From: Pseudomonadota bacterium
GTDB lineage: Bacteria; Bdellovibrionota; UBA1018; CAIMNF01
NCBI GenBank assembly: GCA_027491115.1
Contig: JAIXWV010000005.1
Coordinates: 1-64,000 of the forward strand
Length of the DNA stretch: 64,000 nucleotides
Direction: 5' to 3'
Numbering within the stretch: position 1 is the first letter of the stretch; each line of letters begins with the position of its first letter. Position numbers and translations under genes: made by a program. Below, piece by piece: positions 54,940 through 62,832 of the stretch. The notes under the pieces are model-generated. The model saw only the letters and a list, made by a program, of their open reading frames with translations. It did not search any database and had not been told where the DNA came from.

Positions 54940-55509
54940 ATGATCATTCCCTTTAGAACACTCCTCGCCCTCACTGCAGTCCTCTCTGGAGTCCTCACTT
55001 CCTTCTCGGTTTTTTCGGAAGAAGTGTTCGACCGCTTGGACGGAACCGGTCCCTCAGGAAAGAAAGTGGACGTGGTGGAATGGGAAGGGAATCTCGAAGT
55101 CCACGTCTATCCGAAAGGTTCCTTGAAGGGACTCTCCGCGAAAATCGATGAACGCCAGAAGGGTAAGAAGGTGATGGTGATCGGGTACCGATTCGGAGCC
55201 AATGAGCGCCCCCTGATCCGACGCGCGATCCTCGGTGTTCCCTTTGATGCGAAGATTCAGGCATTCATCGAGACCGGAGCAAAGGGTTACGACAAAATCG
55301 GACTCTCGAACCGTCCTCTTTCCGCTCCCTGGAAGCCCTACAAACTCGATGCAGCCCCTGCGCAGTGGTATCCCGATGGGGACGAGCGGAATGAAGTCGA
55401 TCCAGTCGCACCGACTCTCACCGAAGCCCCTCTTCCGAAAGCCAAGCGAAACCCCGCGGGCGACCGCAAGCCTCTCGATGAGGGCTCGGTGAACGGCTTC
55501 AATTTCTGA
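54940..55509 (+). CDS. Exported hypothetical protein
   Basis: 189 residues from ATG 54940. A signal peptide (about residues 1-25, ending FSVFS-EE) is followed by a small alpha/beta-looking region with GKKVMVIGYRFGANERPLIRRAIL (split by eye) and a Pro/Lys-rich disordered tail. I do not recognise the family. It diverges from the PHP lipoprotein gene and converges on the nfu-like gene (12-bp gap). Confidence 0.62.
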   Translation: MIIPFRTLLALTAVLSGVLTSFSVFSEEVFDRLDGTGPSGKKVDVVEWEGNLEVHVYPKGSLKGLSAKIDERQKGKKVMVIGYRFGANERPLIRRAILGVPFDAKIQAFIETGAKGYDKIGLSNRPLSAPWKPYKLDAAPAQWYPDGDERNEVDPVAPTLTEAPLPKAKRNPAGDRKPLDEGSVNGFNF

Positions 55510-55521
55510 GGCGCGTGCGAA

Positions 55522-56085
55522 TCAGATTTGAACGACTTCGATCACTTCAGGTACGGCTTCTTTGAGCTTGGTCTCGATACCCACTTTGAGGGTCATGGTG
55601 GAACTCGGACATCCTGCGCAAGATCCCTGCATGTACAGGTAAACAATGCCGTCTTCAAAACGGTCTAGAGTGACATCTCCGCCGTCCATCGCCACGGCCG
55701 GACGGATGTGCTCGTCCAGGAAAGCCTGGATGCGTTTCTCGATCTCGGAGGAATTCTGATTTGCGATTCCAGCGGCGAGATCCTCGGCCAAAACCGTTTC
55801 GCCCGCAGTCAGATGACGGTCGATCGTGTCGGAAGCATTCCGGTGGACATGATCCCAATCTCCATCTTCGGTCTTGGTGATGGTCACAAAATCCTTACCG
55901 ATCATGACTCCCGAAATCCCATTGATATTGAGGAGTTTCCAAGCCAGAGGCGACCGTTGCTCCGCATCGTCTTTTTTGGTGAAATTGGCAGCACCTTTGT
56001 CGAGGAGCTTCCGATTCACAGAATACTTCAAGGTATTGGGGTTCGGGGTGAATTCCAAGGATACGTAGACGGCTGAATCTTCCAT
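55522..56085 (-). CDS. Nfu-type iron-sulfur scaffold or carrier protein
   Basis: 187 residues from ATG 56085. An Nfu N-terminal domain (VSLEFTPNPNTLKYSVNRKLL split by eye, residues 6-90) is joined to a NifU C-terminal domain at about 110-185 with the cluster-binding CAGC in QGSCAGCPSSTMTLK. The layout matches Nfu1/NfuA-like carriers that deliver Fe-S clusters to target enzymes. TAGATT ends 7 nt before the start. Confidence 0.9.
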   Translation of the reverse strand: MEDSAVYVSLEFTPNPNTLKYSVNRKLLDKGAANFTKKDDAEQRSPLAWKLLNINGISGVMIGKDFVTITKTEDGDWDHVHRNASDTIDRHLTAGETVLAEDLAAGIANQNSSEIEKRIQAFLDEHIRPAVAMDGGDVTLDRFEDGIVYLYMQGSCAGCPSSTMTLKVGIETKLKEAVPEVIEVVQI

Positions 56086-56092
56086 GAAAGGG

Positions 56093-56122
56093 AATCTATA
56101 CTGGAAAGTACGGATTCCGCAA
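56093..56122 (-). promoter_or_regulatory. Leaderless-type promoter of the nfu-like gene
   Basis: TTGCGG (56117-56122), 18 bp, TAGATT (56093-56098), 7 nt to ATG 56085. TATAGA at 16-bp spacing is an overlapping alternative. Confidence 0.5.
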
Positions 56123-56185
56123 GTCTTCAATTCTCCGTAAAAAACCCTCGATTTTTACTCTCGTTTTTGGAAGACTGCGCCCACT

Positions 56186-57562
56186 ATGGCATTCATTCCC
56201 GTGATCCTCTCCGGAGGCAGTGGTACCCGTCTTTGGCCCCTTTCCCGCACCCAGTTCCCGAAGCAATTCTGTGAACTGTTCGAGGAATCCTTGTTCCTGA
56301 AGACCCTGCGTCGATTGAAGCCCCTCGGCTCTCCTTGGGTGGTCACCAACCAATCCATGAAGGTCCTGACCGAGAACGTCCTCCGTGAAGCCGGAGTCCC
56401 TGCCTCTCAGGCTCTTTATGAACCGAAGGCGAACAACACCGCGCCTGCCATCGCGCTCCTTTGCAAAGTGTTCGAACAACAGAGCCGGACGGATGCCGTG
56501 GTCGGAGTGTTTCCTTCCGACCACCTGATCCAGAATGAGGCCGCCTTCCAAGCCGCGATCCGCCTGGCCGAGGCCTGCGCCAGAAAAGGCCAGGTTGCGA
56601 CCCTCGGCATCCGACCGACCCATCCAGCCACCGGCTACGGCTACATTGAAGTCGGAACCACGCCTTTCGCCAGCGAGAGCGAAACCACCGCTTTCCAGAC
56701 CCTCGGCTTCCGTGAAAAGCCCGACCTGAAAACAGCCGAAGGCTTCCTGAAAGCCGGAACCTTCCTCTGGAATGGCGGCATGTTCGTGTTCCAGGTGGGA
56801 ACCATGATCGCCGCCCTCAAGGAACTCATGCCTGAGACCTGGGAAGTGATGAACGGACTCAAGACCGACCTGTCCAACCTGAAAGAATTGTACGACCGTT
56901 GCCCCGCCCAAAGTATCGATTATGGCGTGATGGAAAAACTGAAAGCCCAGGTTTGCATCCCTTGCGATCTCGGATGGAGTGACGTCGGATCCTGGGACGA
57001 GATCGCCAAGCTCGGAAAATCCTCCGAGATGCTCGAAGTCGGCGGCAGCGGGAACTTCGCTTACTCGAACCAAGGCCGCCTCACCACTTTCATCGACACC
57101 GATGATCTGATCGTGGTCGACACCGCCGACGCCCTACTGGTTGCCAAGAAAAACTCGACCCAAAATGTGAAACACGCAGTCGAGCAACTGGTCCGGAACC
57201 GTGACAAACGCGCGCAGGAGCACCCCTTCGAGTTCCGTCCCTGGGGACGCTTCGAAATCCTCCGCGACACAGACGCCTACAAGTCGAAGGTGATTCATGT
57301 GAATCCTGGGCAACAGCTCTCCTACCAGAGCCACGCCAAACGGGCCGAACACTGGGTGATCATCAAGGGCGAGCCGGAAGTGGTCCTGAACGACGTGGTT
57401 CACGCCCTGAAGCCAGGAGAGTCCATCTACATCCCTCAAGGGGCCAAACACCGGATCCGCAACCCGGGCAAGGTGCAGGTCGAGTTCATCGAAGTCCAGG
57501 TCGGAACCTATTTCGGCGAGGACGACATTGTCCGCTATCAAGACGATTACCAACGGAGTTGA
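56186..57562 (+). CDS. manC: Mannose-1-phosphate guanylyltransferase / mannose-6-phosphate isomerase
   Basis: 458 residues, the standard bifunctional type II length. Nucleotidyltransferase domain: ILSGGSGTRLWPLSR at the N-terminus and PSDHLI; the isomerase-like cupin domain at about 345-455 has RPWGRFEIL, HVNPGQQLSYQSH and RAEHWVIIKGE. Makes GDP-mannose for surface polysaccharide, linking it to glycosyltransferase genes elsewhere. Only 4 bp separate it from mmsA, so the uracil operon may be partly read from the manC promoter. Confidence 0.94.
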   Translation: MAFIPVILSGGSGTRLWPLSRTQFPKQFCELFEESLFLKTLRRLKPLGSPWVVTNQSMKVLTENVLREAGVPASQALYEPKANNTAPAIALLCKVFEQQSRTDAVVGVFPSDHLIQNEAAFQAAIRLAEACARKGQVATLGIRPTHPATGYGYIEVGTTPFASESETTAFQTLGFREKPDLKTAEGFLKAGTFLWNGGMFVFQVGTMIAALKELMPETWEVMNGLKTDLSNLKELYDRCPAQSIDYGVMEKLKAQVCIPCDLGWSDVGSWDEIAKLGKSSEMLEVGGSGNFAYSNQGRLTTFIDTDDLIVVDTADALLVAKKNSTQNVKHAVEQLVRNRDKRAQEHPFEFRPWGRFEILRDTDAYKSKVIHVNPGQQLSYQSHAKRAEHWVIIKGEPEVVLNDVVHALKPGESIYIPQGAKHRIRNPGKVQVEFIEVQVGTYFGEDDIVRYQDDYQRS

Positions 57563-57566
57563 AACC

Positions 57567-59018
57567 ATGATCGAGTGCAAAAACTACATCAACGGGGCCT
57601 TCGTCGAGGGAAGCGGGGCCTCCCGTGAAGTGAAAAGCCCTCGAACTGGAAATGTGATCGGTCGTTTCAAGGAAAGCACCCCATCCGACATCGAGCAGGC
57701 GATTGCATCGGCCAAAAAAGCTGCGCCGAATTGGGCCAGGACTCCGGCCAAAGAGCGAGCCTCGCTGTTGTTCAAATTCCGGAACATCCTGCTGAGAGAC
57801 CTGGATCTGATCTCGGCACAGATCAGCGAAGAATCCGGAAAGACCCTGGCCGAAGCCAAGGCCGGGCTCATGAAGGGTGTCGAAGTACTCGAATACTCCC
57901 TGAGCTTGCAAAACTCCGACTCTGGCGGCCGCCTTCAGGTTTCGCGTGGAGTGTTCTGTGAATACCGTCGCGAAGCCCTCGGAGTGGTTGCCGGCATCAC
58001 TCCGTTCAATTTTCCGGCGATGGTCCCGATGTGGATGATACCGATCGCACTTGCGGTCGGAAATGCCTTCGTCTGGAAGCCGTCCGATAAAGTTCCTCTG
58101 ACTTCGAATCTTCTAGCCAAGGCCATTGAAGAAGCAGGATTCGCTCCGGGAGTCTTTACGGTTCTCCAAGGCGGCCGAGAGAGCGTGGAGAACCTCCTCG
58201 ACCATCCGGGAATCTCGGCTGTCGGTTTCGTCGGATCCTCTCCGATCGCACAAAGCGTGTACGCTCGGGGCACCTCCCGAGGCAAGCGCGTCCTGGCACT
58301 CGGAGGGGCGAAGAATCCGATCATCCTGATGCCGGATGCGGACCCTGAAATCGCCACTCGTGGGATTGCAGACTCCTTCACCGGCTGTGCAGGCCAACGC
58401 TGCATGGCAGCCTCTGTCCTCCTGGCCGTGGGTGAAGTGGAATCCTTGATCGATGGCGTGGTAGAAAAGGCACGTGCCCTCCGTCCTGGTAAGGAAATGG
58501 GCGCCATCATTTCCAGGGAATCCCTGGACCGCCTGAATGCCTCCATTTCGCGCGCTGTGAGCGAAGGGGCTCGACTCCTTCTCGACGGTCGCAATCCTGA
58601 AGTCTCGCCCGAGCTGAAGGGCGGATACTGGCTCGGTCCCACCATCCTCGACGGAGTCACGCCGGGATCTTCCGCAGCCTGTGAAGAATGGTTCGGTCCG
58701 GTGATCTCGATTGTCCGGTGCAAGAACCTCTCGGAGGCTCTGGCCTTCGAAGCGGCTTCTGCGTTTGGAAACGCCTGTAGTGTCTTCACTCGTGACGGAT
58801 CGGTTGCGGAACGGGTCGCGAGCGAGAGCACCGCCGGAATGATCGGCATCAATGTCGGCGTACCGGTACCGCGCGAGCCCTTCTCCTTCGGTGGAACCAA
58901 GATCTCTAAATTCGGCTCCGGTGACATCACCGGAGATTCCGGAACCGAGTTCTGGTCCCAACTGAAAAAAATCACCACCAAATGGGCCGACAGCCCCGAC
59001 AAGAATTGGATGTCTTGA
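57567..59018 (+). CDS. mmsA: Methylmalonate/malonate-semialdehyde dehydrogenase
   Basis: 483 residues from ATG 57567 with GGAG upstream. CoA-acylating aldehyde dehydrogenase of the MmsA group: GVVAGITPFNFPAMVPMWM, VGFVGSSPIA, GGAKNPIILMPDAD and catalytic Cys in FTGCAGQRCMAAS at about residue 277. Oxidises malonate semialdehyde to acetyl-CoA and CO2. In this operon it fits as the last step of URC uracil degradation, whose C3 product is 3-hydroxypropionate or its aldehyde. The next gene starts 1 bp after its stop. Confidence 0.92.
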   Translation: MIECKNYINGAFVEGSGASREVKSPRTGNVIGRFKESTPSDIEQAIASAKKAAPNWARTPAKERASLLFKFRNILLRDLDLISAQISEESGKTLAEAKAGLMKGVEVLEYSLSLQNSDSGGRLQVSRGVFCEYRREALGVVAGITPFNFPAMVPMWMIPIALAVGNAFVWKPSDKVPLTSNLLAKAIEEAGFAPGVFTVLQGGRESVENLLDHPGISAVGFVGSSPIAQSVYARGTSRGKRVLALGGAKNPIILMPDADPEIATRGIADSFTGCAGQRCMAASVLLAVGEVESLIDGVVEKARALRPGKEMGAIISRESLDRLNASISRAVSEGARLLLDGRNPEVSPELKGGYWLGPTILDGVTPGSSAACEEWFGPVISIVRCKNLSEALAFEAASAFGNACSVFTRDGSVAERVASESTAGMIGINVGVPVPREPFSFGGTKISKFGSGDITGDSGTEFWSQLKKITTKWADSPDKNWMS

Positions 59019-59019
59019 T

Positions 59020-60279
59020 ATGCCACACAACAAACGAACCGCTCATATCGCTCTCACCTCCCACCCCGGACAAAAGAAGGACGTCACCTCCTTTGAGATC
59101 CAGTGGGGCGCCAAAACCCCGAAGGAACGCGGACCCCTCATCGCAACCAACACCAATCCCTTGCAAAGGAACGCCATCGGCGCACACTCCGGATCCTATT
59201 CGGTGTACCGGGCCCTGGCGATGGCAGCAGGTAAACTCGCGGAAGACTTCAAACCCGATCTGACCAATACCGAGCCCGTCGAGAAAATCGGGCCGCACCC
59301 GAGCTGGAAAGATCCGAAAAAAATCGTGTCGCTCGACCCCTGGGGCGCGGATGTTGCCACCGTTTATAAGAAAGAGCTCGAAGGCGGATATGACATCCGG
59401 CCGAGTATCGCCGTGACCAAGGCCCACATCCGCATGGCCGAGCTGGACGACCTGATCGAAAAAGGCGAACTCGAGGTCGACGGAAAGATCGTCAAACCGT
59501 CTCATGACGTAACGGTCACGAAGGCTGCGATCGAACCCGTCTGGTACCTACCCGCTGTTGCCGAACGTTTCGGAACCACCGAAGGCGAGCTCCGAAAGGT
59601 GCTCTTCCAGGAGACCGGGGGGATGTTCCCCGAACTGGTGACCCGTCACGACCTGAAGGCCTTCATGCCTCCGATCGGATCCACCTCCGTCTACATCTTC
59701 GGAGATGTCAAAGCGATCACCGACCCGAAAAAAGAACTCACGGTCCGGGTGCACGATGAGTGCAACGGATCGGACGTGTTCGGCTCGGACATCTGCACCT
59801 GTCGCCCTTATCTGGTTCACGGCATCGAGGAATCGATCAAGACCGCACAAAAAGGCGGGGCCGGCGTCATCGTGTATTACCGCAAGGAAGGTCGCGCCCT
59901 CGGGGAAGTGACCAAGTTCCTGGTGTACAATGCGCGGAAACGCCAGAAAGGCGGCGACTCGGCGAGCACTTACTTCCTGCGAACCGAATGTGTCGCCGGA
60001 GTCCAGGACATGCGCTTCCAGCAGATGATGCCGGACGTGCTCCATTGGCTCGGCATCACCCGGATCACGAATTTCGTCTCCATGTCGAACATGAAATACG
60101 ATGCTGTTGTAGGGAGCGGAATCAAGATCGTCAACCGGATCGAGATTCCGGCCGATCGCATCCCGGCCGATGCGTCTGTGGAAATGGAAGCCAAAAAGGC
60201 CGCTGGATACTTCACACCGGGCAAAGTGAAGAAAAAGGGCGACCTCAAAAAAGTCAAAGGACGGGGTCTCTTCGAATGA
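59020..60279 (+). CDS. urc1: GTP-cyclohydrolase-II-like protein, URC1 family
   Basis: 419 residues, about twice the size of RibA-type GTP cyclohydrolase II. The C-terminal half holds the GCH II zinc cluster (HDECNGSD then DICTCRP, three Cys), a KEGRALGEVTKF loop matching REGRGIG, and an active-site region. The N-terminal 180 residues (GSYSVYRALAMAAGK, WGADVATVYKKE) are particular to the URC1/Urg1 group. URC1 probably opens the pyrimidine ring of a uracil nucleotide rather than GTP. Coupled to urc4 by ATGA. Confidence 0.9.
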   Translation: MPHNKRTAHIALTSHPGQKKDVTSFEIQWGAKTPKERGPLIATNTNPLQRNAIGAHSGSYSVYRALAMAAGKLAEDFKPDLTNTEPVEKIGPHPSWKDPKKIVSLDPWGADVATVYKKELEGGYDIRPSIAVTKAHIRMAELDDLIEKGELEVDGKIVKPSHDVTVTKAAIEPVWYLPAVAERFGTTEGELRKVLFQETGGMFPELVTRHDLKAFMPPIGSTSVYIFGDVKAITDPKKELTVRVHDECNGSDVFGSDICTCRPYLVHGIEESIKTAQKGGAGVIVYYRKEGRALGEVTKFLVYNARKRQKGGDSASTYFLRTECVAGVQDMRFQQMMPDVLHWLGITRITNFVSMSNMKYDAVVGSGIKIVNRIEIPADRIPADASVEMEAKKAAGYFTPGKVKKKGDLKKVKGRGLFE

Positions 60280-61475
60280 AAGGCACTGCCGCTGAACTGG
60301 ATCATCTGCTTTCACCCCAGGCGGTGCGGGAACGTTCGCGACGTCTTTACGACCTCGCCCTCGAGGGCAAGGGGCATTTCCGGGTCCATCCTGAAAAGCT
60401 TCCGGAAGTCGCCGCTTTCGTTCTTGAGGTAACCCGCGAAAATTATCCGGACCTCACTATTCCTTTTCACTCACGCTTCGGCCATTTTCGGGCAGGAGGA
60501 GTGGATCGGCTTCGTGGGGTGATGGCCGCCTCGGGTGTGAGCGACCCCGTAGAACGTGCGCGCATCCTGATCGAGCTCGGAATCGTTTCGGTATTGCTCG
60601 ACGCCGGTGCCGGAATGGCTTGGAAATACCGGGATCCCTTCACCGAAGGACGGGTTTTTTCGAAGTCCGAAGGCCTGGCCATCGCATCCCTGGATCTGTT
60701 TCGTGCTGGAAAATTCCACTCAAAAGGACTGATCGGTGCCGATTCCGAAGGCTTGAAACGCTTCTCGACGATGGATTTGGAAAACGGGTTCCAAGTTTCG
60801 CCCGGGAACCCCTTGCTCGGTGTGGAAGGTCGCGTGGCCCTTCTGAACCGACTCGGAGAGATCTTCGAGGGTTCACGCCCCGGGATCCTTCTCGATGAAT
60901 GGCTGAAGGAAACCCGGAACGGTTCCATCACGGCTGACCGGGTATTGAAGAGTGTCCTCCTCAAACTCGGACCCATCTGGCCCGGACGGATCGAACTGAA
61001 CGGGGTGAACCTCGGAGACTGCTGGGAACATCCGGCACTCGGTACCCCGGGAACCCCCTCCTCCCTCATCCCTTTTCATAAGCTCTCCCAATGGATGAGC
61101 TACTCCCTCATGGAACCCCTGATGGAGCTCGGGATCACAATTTCAGACCTCGATTCCATGACCGGGCTCCCGGAGTACAGGAACGGCGGTCTCCTACTGG
61201 ACTCGGGCCTGATTGAACTCATGGACGAGAGGGAACGTGAACGCGAGCACGCACCCTCATCCGAACTGATCCTGGAGTGGCGAGCTCTCACCGTGACCCT
61301 CCTCGACCGAATCGGAGAACAAGTCCGGACCACTCTCGGAAAAACGAAGGAAGAGCTCCCTCTGGTCAGGATTCTCGAAGGCGGAACCTGGCACGCAGGG
61401 AGGCGCCTGGCATCCCGACTTCGCTCAGACGGAGGCCCCCCCTTGAAACTCCAGAGCGACGGAACCGTATTTTAA
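60276..61475 (+). CDS. urc4: URC4/Urg3-family protein (DUF1688)
   Basis: 399 residues from ATG 60276, overlapping urc1 by ATGA; a longer frame to 59760 lies inside urc1 and is not protein-like. Family markers: SRFGHFRAGGVDR, ELGIVSVLLDAGAGMAWKY, GRVFSKSEGLAIASL, LNGVNLGDCWEHPAL and TGLPEYRNGGLLLDSGLI (split by eye). URC4 is essential for uracil use by the yeast URC route, biochemistry only partly known. Followed after 21 bp by upp. Confidence 0.92.
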   Translation: MKGTAAELDHLLSPQAVRERSRRLYDLALEGKGHFRVHPEKLPEVAAFVLEVTRENYPDLTIPFHSRFGHFRAGGVDRLRGVMAASGVSDPVERARILIELGIVSVLLDAGAGMAWKYRDPFTEGRVFSKSEGLAIASLDLFRAGKFHSKGLIGADSEGLKRFSTMDLENGFQVSPGNPLLGVEGRVALLNRLGEIFEGSRPGILLDEWLKETRNGSITADRVLKSVLLKLGPIWPGRIELNGVNLGDCWEHPALGTPGTPSSLIPFHKLSQWMSYSLMEPLMELGITISDLDSMTGLPEYRNGGLLLDSGLIELMDEREREREHAPSSELILEWRALTVTLLDRIGEQVRTTLGKTKEELPLVRILEGGTWHAGRRLASRLRSDGGPPLKLQSDGTVF

Positions 61476-61496
61476 ACCCACGAAGGAAAAGTGATC

Positions 61497-62168
61497 ATGG
61501 CCAAGTCCAAAAAGAAGACCGCAAAAAACCCTCATCCGACCGTGACCATCCTCGAGCACCCCGTGCTCCAGCACAAGCTCTCGATCCTCCGGGACAAGAA
61601 CATCTCCTCGATGGCCTTCCGCCAGATTGTCGAAGAGATGAGCCAGATGATGGCCTATGAAGCCACCCGTGATCTCCAAATGGGACTCTCGACGGTTGAA
61701 ACTCCTCTTGAGAAAACCAAGTCACCCAAGATCACCGAGACCTTCACCATTGTGGCCATCCTCCGTGCGGGCCTCGGCATGTTGAACGGAATGATGAAGA
61801 TCCTTCCCTTCGCCACGGTCGGACACATCGGAATTTACCGGGACCGTTTTGTGAATGCCACCGTTGAATACTACCTTCGTCTCCCGAAGAACGTGAAGAA
61901 CCAGCGTGTTTTGCTTCTCGATCCGATGTTGGCCACCGGTGACACTGCCTGCGCCGCAATTGAACGCTTGAAGGAGTACGGAGTGGGACAGATCCGACTC
62001 CTCACCCTGCTGGCCGCTCCCCAAGGAGTCCGCAAGATCCATGAGCATTTCCCTGATGTGGAGATCGTGACGGTGAGCCTCGAGCGTGAATTGAATAAAA
62101 AGGGCTACATTCTTCCCGGGATGGGGGATGCGGGTGACCGCCTCTACGACACGGTCCAACACTCATGA
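61497..62168 (+). CDS. upp: Uracil phosphoribosyltransferase
   Basis: 223 residues from ATG 61497. PRPP loop LLLDPMLATGDTACAA at about residue 140 and the uracil-binding GDAGDRLYDT at the C-terminus. Converts uracil and PRPP to UMP; in the URC pathway it makes the nucleotide on which URC1/URC4 act (URC6 role in Lachancea). An N-terminal Lys-rich extension of about 10 residues is present. Overlaps udk by ATGA. Confidence 0.95.
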   Translation: MAKSKKKTAKNPHPTVTILEHPVLQHKLSILRDKNISSMAFRQIVEEMSQMMAYEATRDLQMGLSTVETPLEKTKSPKITETFTIVAILRAGLGMLNGMMKILPFATVGHIGIYRDRFVNATVEYYLRLPKNVKNQRVLLLDPMLATGDTACAAIERLKEYGVGQIRLLTLLAAPQGVRKIHEHFPDVEIVTVSLERELNKKGYILPGMGDAGDRLYDTVQHS

Positions 62169-62782
62169 CTCCCGAATCGGTCATGCTCATCGGAATCTCG
62201 GGTGGCAGTGGATCAGGCAAGACGACCTTCGCCCGGATGCTCAATGACTATCTGAACTCTACTCGTGGTGCTGGATTTTCCGCAATCCTGGCACAAGACC
62301 ACTACTACATCGACCAATCCGCCCGGTTCAAAGAGGACGGAGATCCGTCGGTCAATTTCGATCATCCGTCTGCGATCGAGTTCTCGCTCCTGAGCCGGCA
62401 TCTCGAACAACTCCGACTAAAAAAGCCGGTGGAGGTCCCGATCTACGACTTCGTGACCCACACCCGAAAGGTCGAAACCACGCCGTTTCCTCCCCGTCCG
62501 GTGGTGATCGTCGACGGCATGCTCCTGCTTTCGCAGGCGATTGTCCGCCCCTGGCTCGATCACAGTATCTATGTCGATGCGCCCGAATCTGTCCGCTATG
62601 AGCGCCGACTTCGCCGCGACGTCACTGAAAGGGGCCGCACTCCGGAGGGCGTGGAACGTCAGTTCAACGCACAGGTGAAGCCCATGCACGACGAATTCAT
62701 AGAACCTTCCAGAAGGTACGCGTCTCTGATCGTGGATGGAACTCGGGATTTCACTGCGGTCATCGCCGGAATACGCCTCTGA
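62165..62782 (+). CDS. udk: Uridine kinase
   Basis: 205 residues. P-loop GISGGSGSGKTTFARML, LAQDHYYID, NFDHPSAIEFSLL, PIYDFVTHTRK and RRLRRDVTERGRTPE match bacterial uridine kinases. Makes UMP from uridine, complementing upp, so both base and nucleoside can enter the URC pathway. Last gene of the mmsA-urc1-urc4-upp-udk operon. Confidence 0.93.
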   Translation: MTPESVMLIGISGGSGSGKTTFARMLNDYLNSTRGAGFSAILAQDHYYIDQSARFKEDGDPSVNFDHPSAIEFSLLSRHLEQLRLKKPVEVPIYDFVTHTRKVETTPFPPRPVVIVDGMLLLSQAIVRPWLDHSIYVDAPESVRYERRLRRDVTERGRTPEGVERQFNAQVKPMHDEFIEPSRRYASLIVDGTRDFTAVIAGIRL

Positions 62783-62831
62783 TTCCGCTGTTTACTTGAG
62801 TTCCGCGTCAATTTCAGGTAAGTTTGCGGAA
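62783..62831. promoter_or_regulatory. TTCCGC repeats around the ahcY promoter
   Basis: TTCCGC occurs directly at 62783-62788 and 62801-62806 (18 bp apart) and inverted as GCGGAA at 62826-62831, flanking -35 and -10. The helical-phase spacing hints at binding by a regulator. Confidence 0.4.
62796..62824 (+). promoter_or_regulatory. Promoter of ahcY, short leader
   Basis: TTGAGT (62796-62801), 17 bp, TAAGTT (62819-62824), 8 nt to ATG 62833. There is no room for an SAH or SAM riboswitch. Confidence 0.55.
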
Positions 62832-62832
62832 T

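Noticed and set aside
53946-54956. Open frame antisense to the PHP lipoprotein
   Set aside because: Sense strand has conserved metal-ligand motifs; antisense has none.
56096-57073. Long open frame antisense to manC
   Set aside because: Runs opposite a clear enzyme gene with full motifs; Gly/His-rich low-complexity translation typical of GC-rich shadow frames.
57935-59026. Two long open frames antisense to mmsA
   Set aside because: The sense frame is a complete aldehyde dehydrogenase; antisense translations are Arg/Ser/Pro-rich and lack motifs.
59760-60275. N-terminal extension of URC4 inside urc1
   Set aside because: This stretch is Arg-rich and lies in another frame of urc1; ATG 60276 with ATGA overlap is a better start.
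62783-62832. SAH or SAM riboswitch before ahcY
   Set aside because: The -10 box ends 8 nt before the ATG, leaving no room for an aptamer, and no conserved aptamer core is visible.
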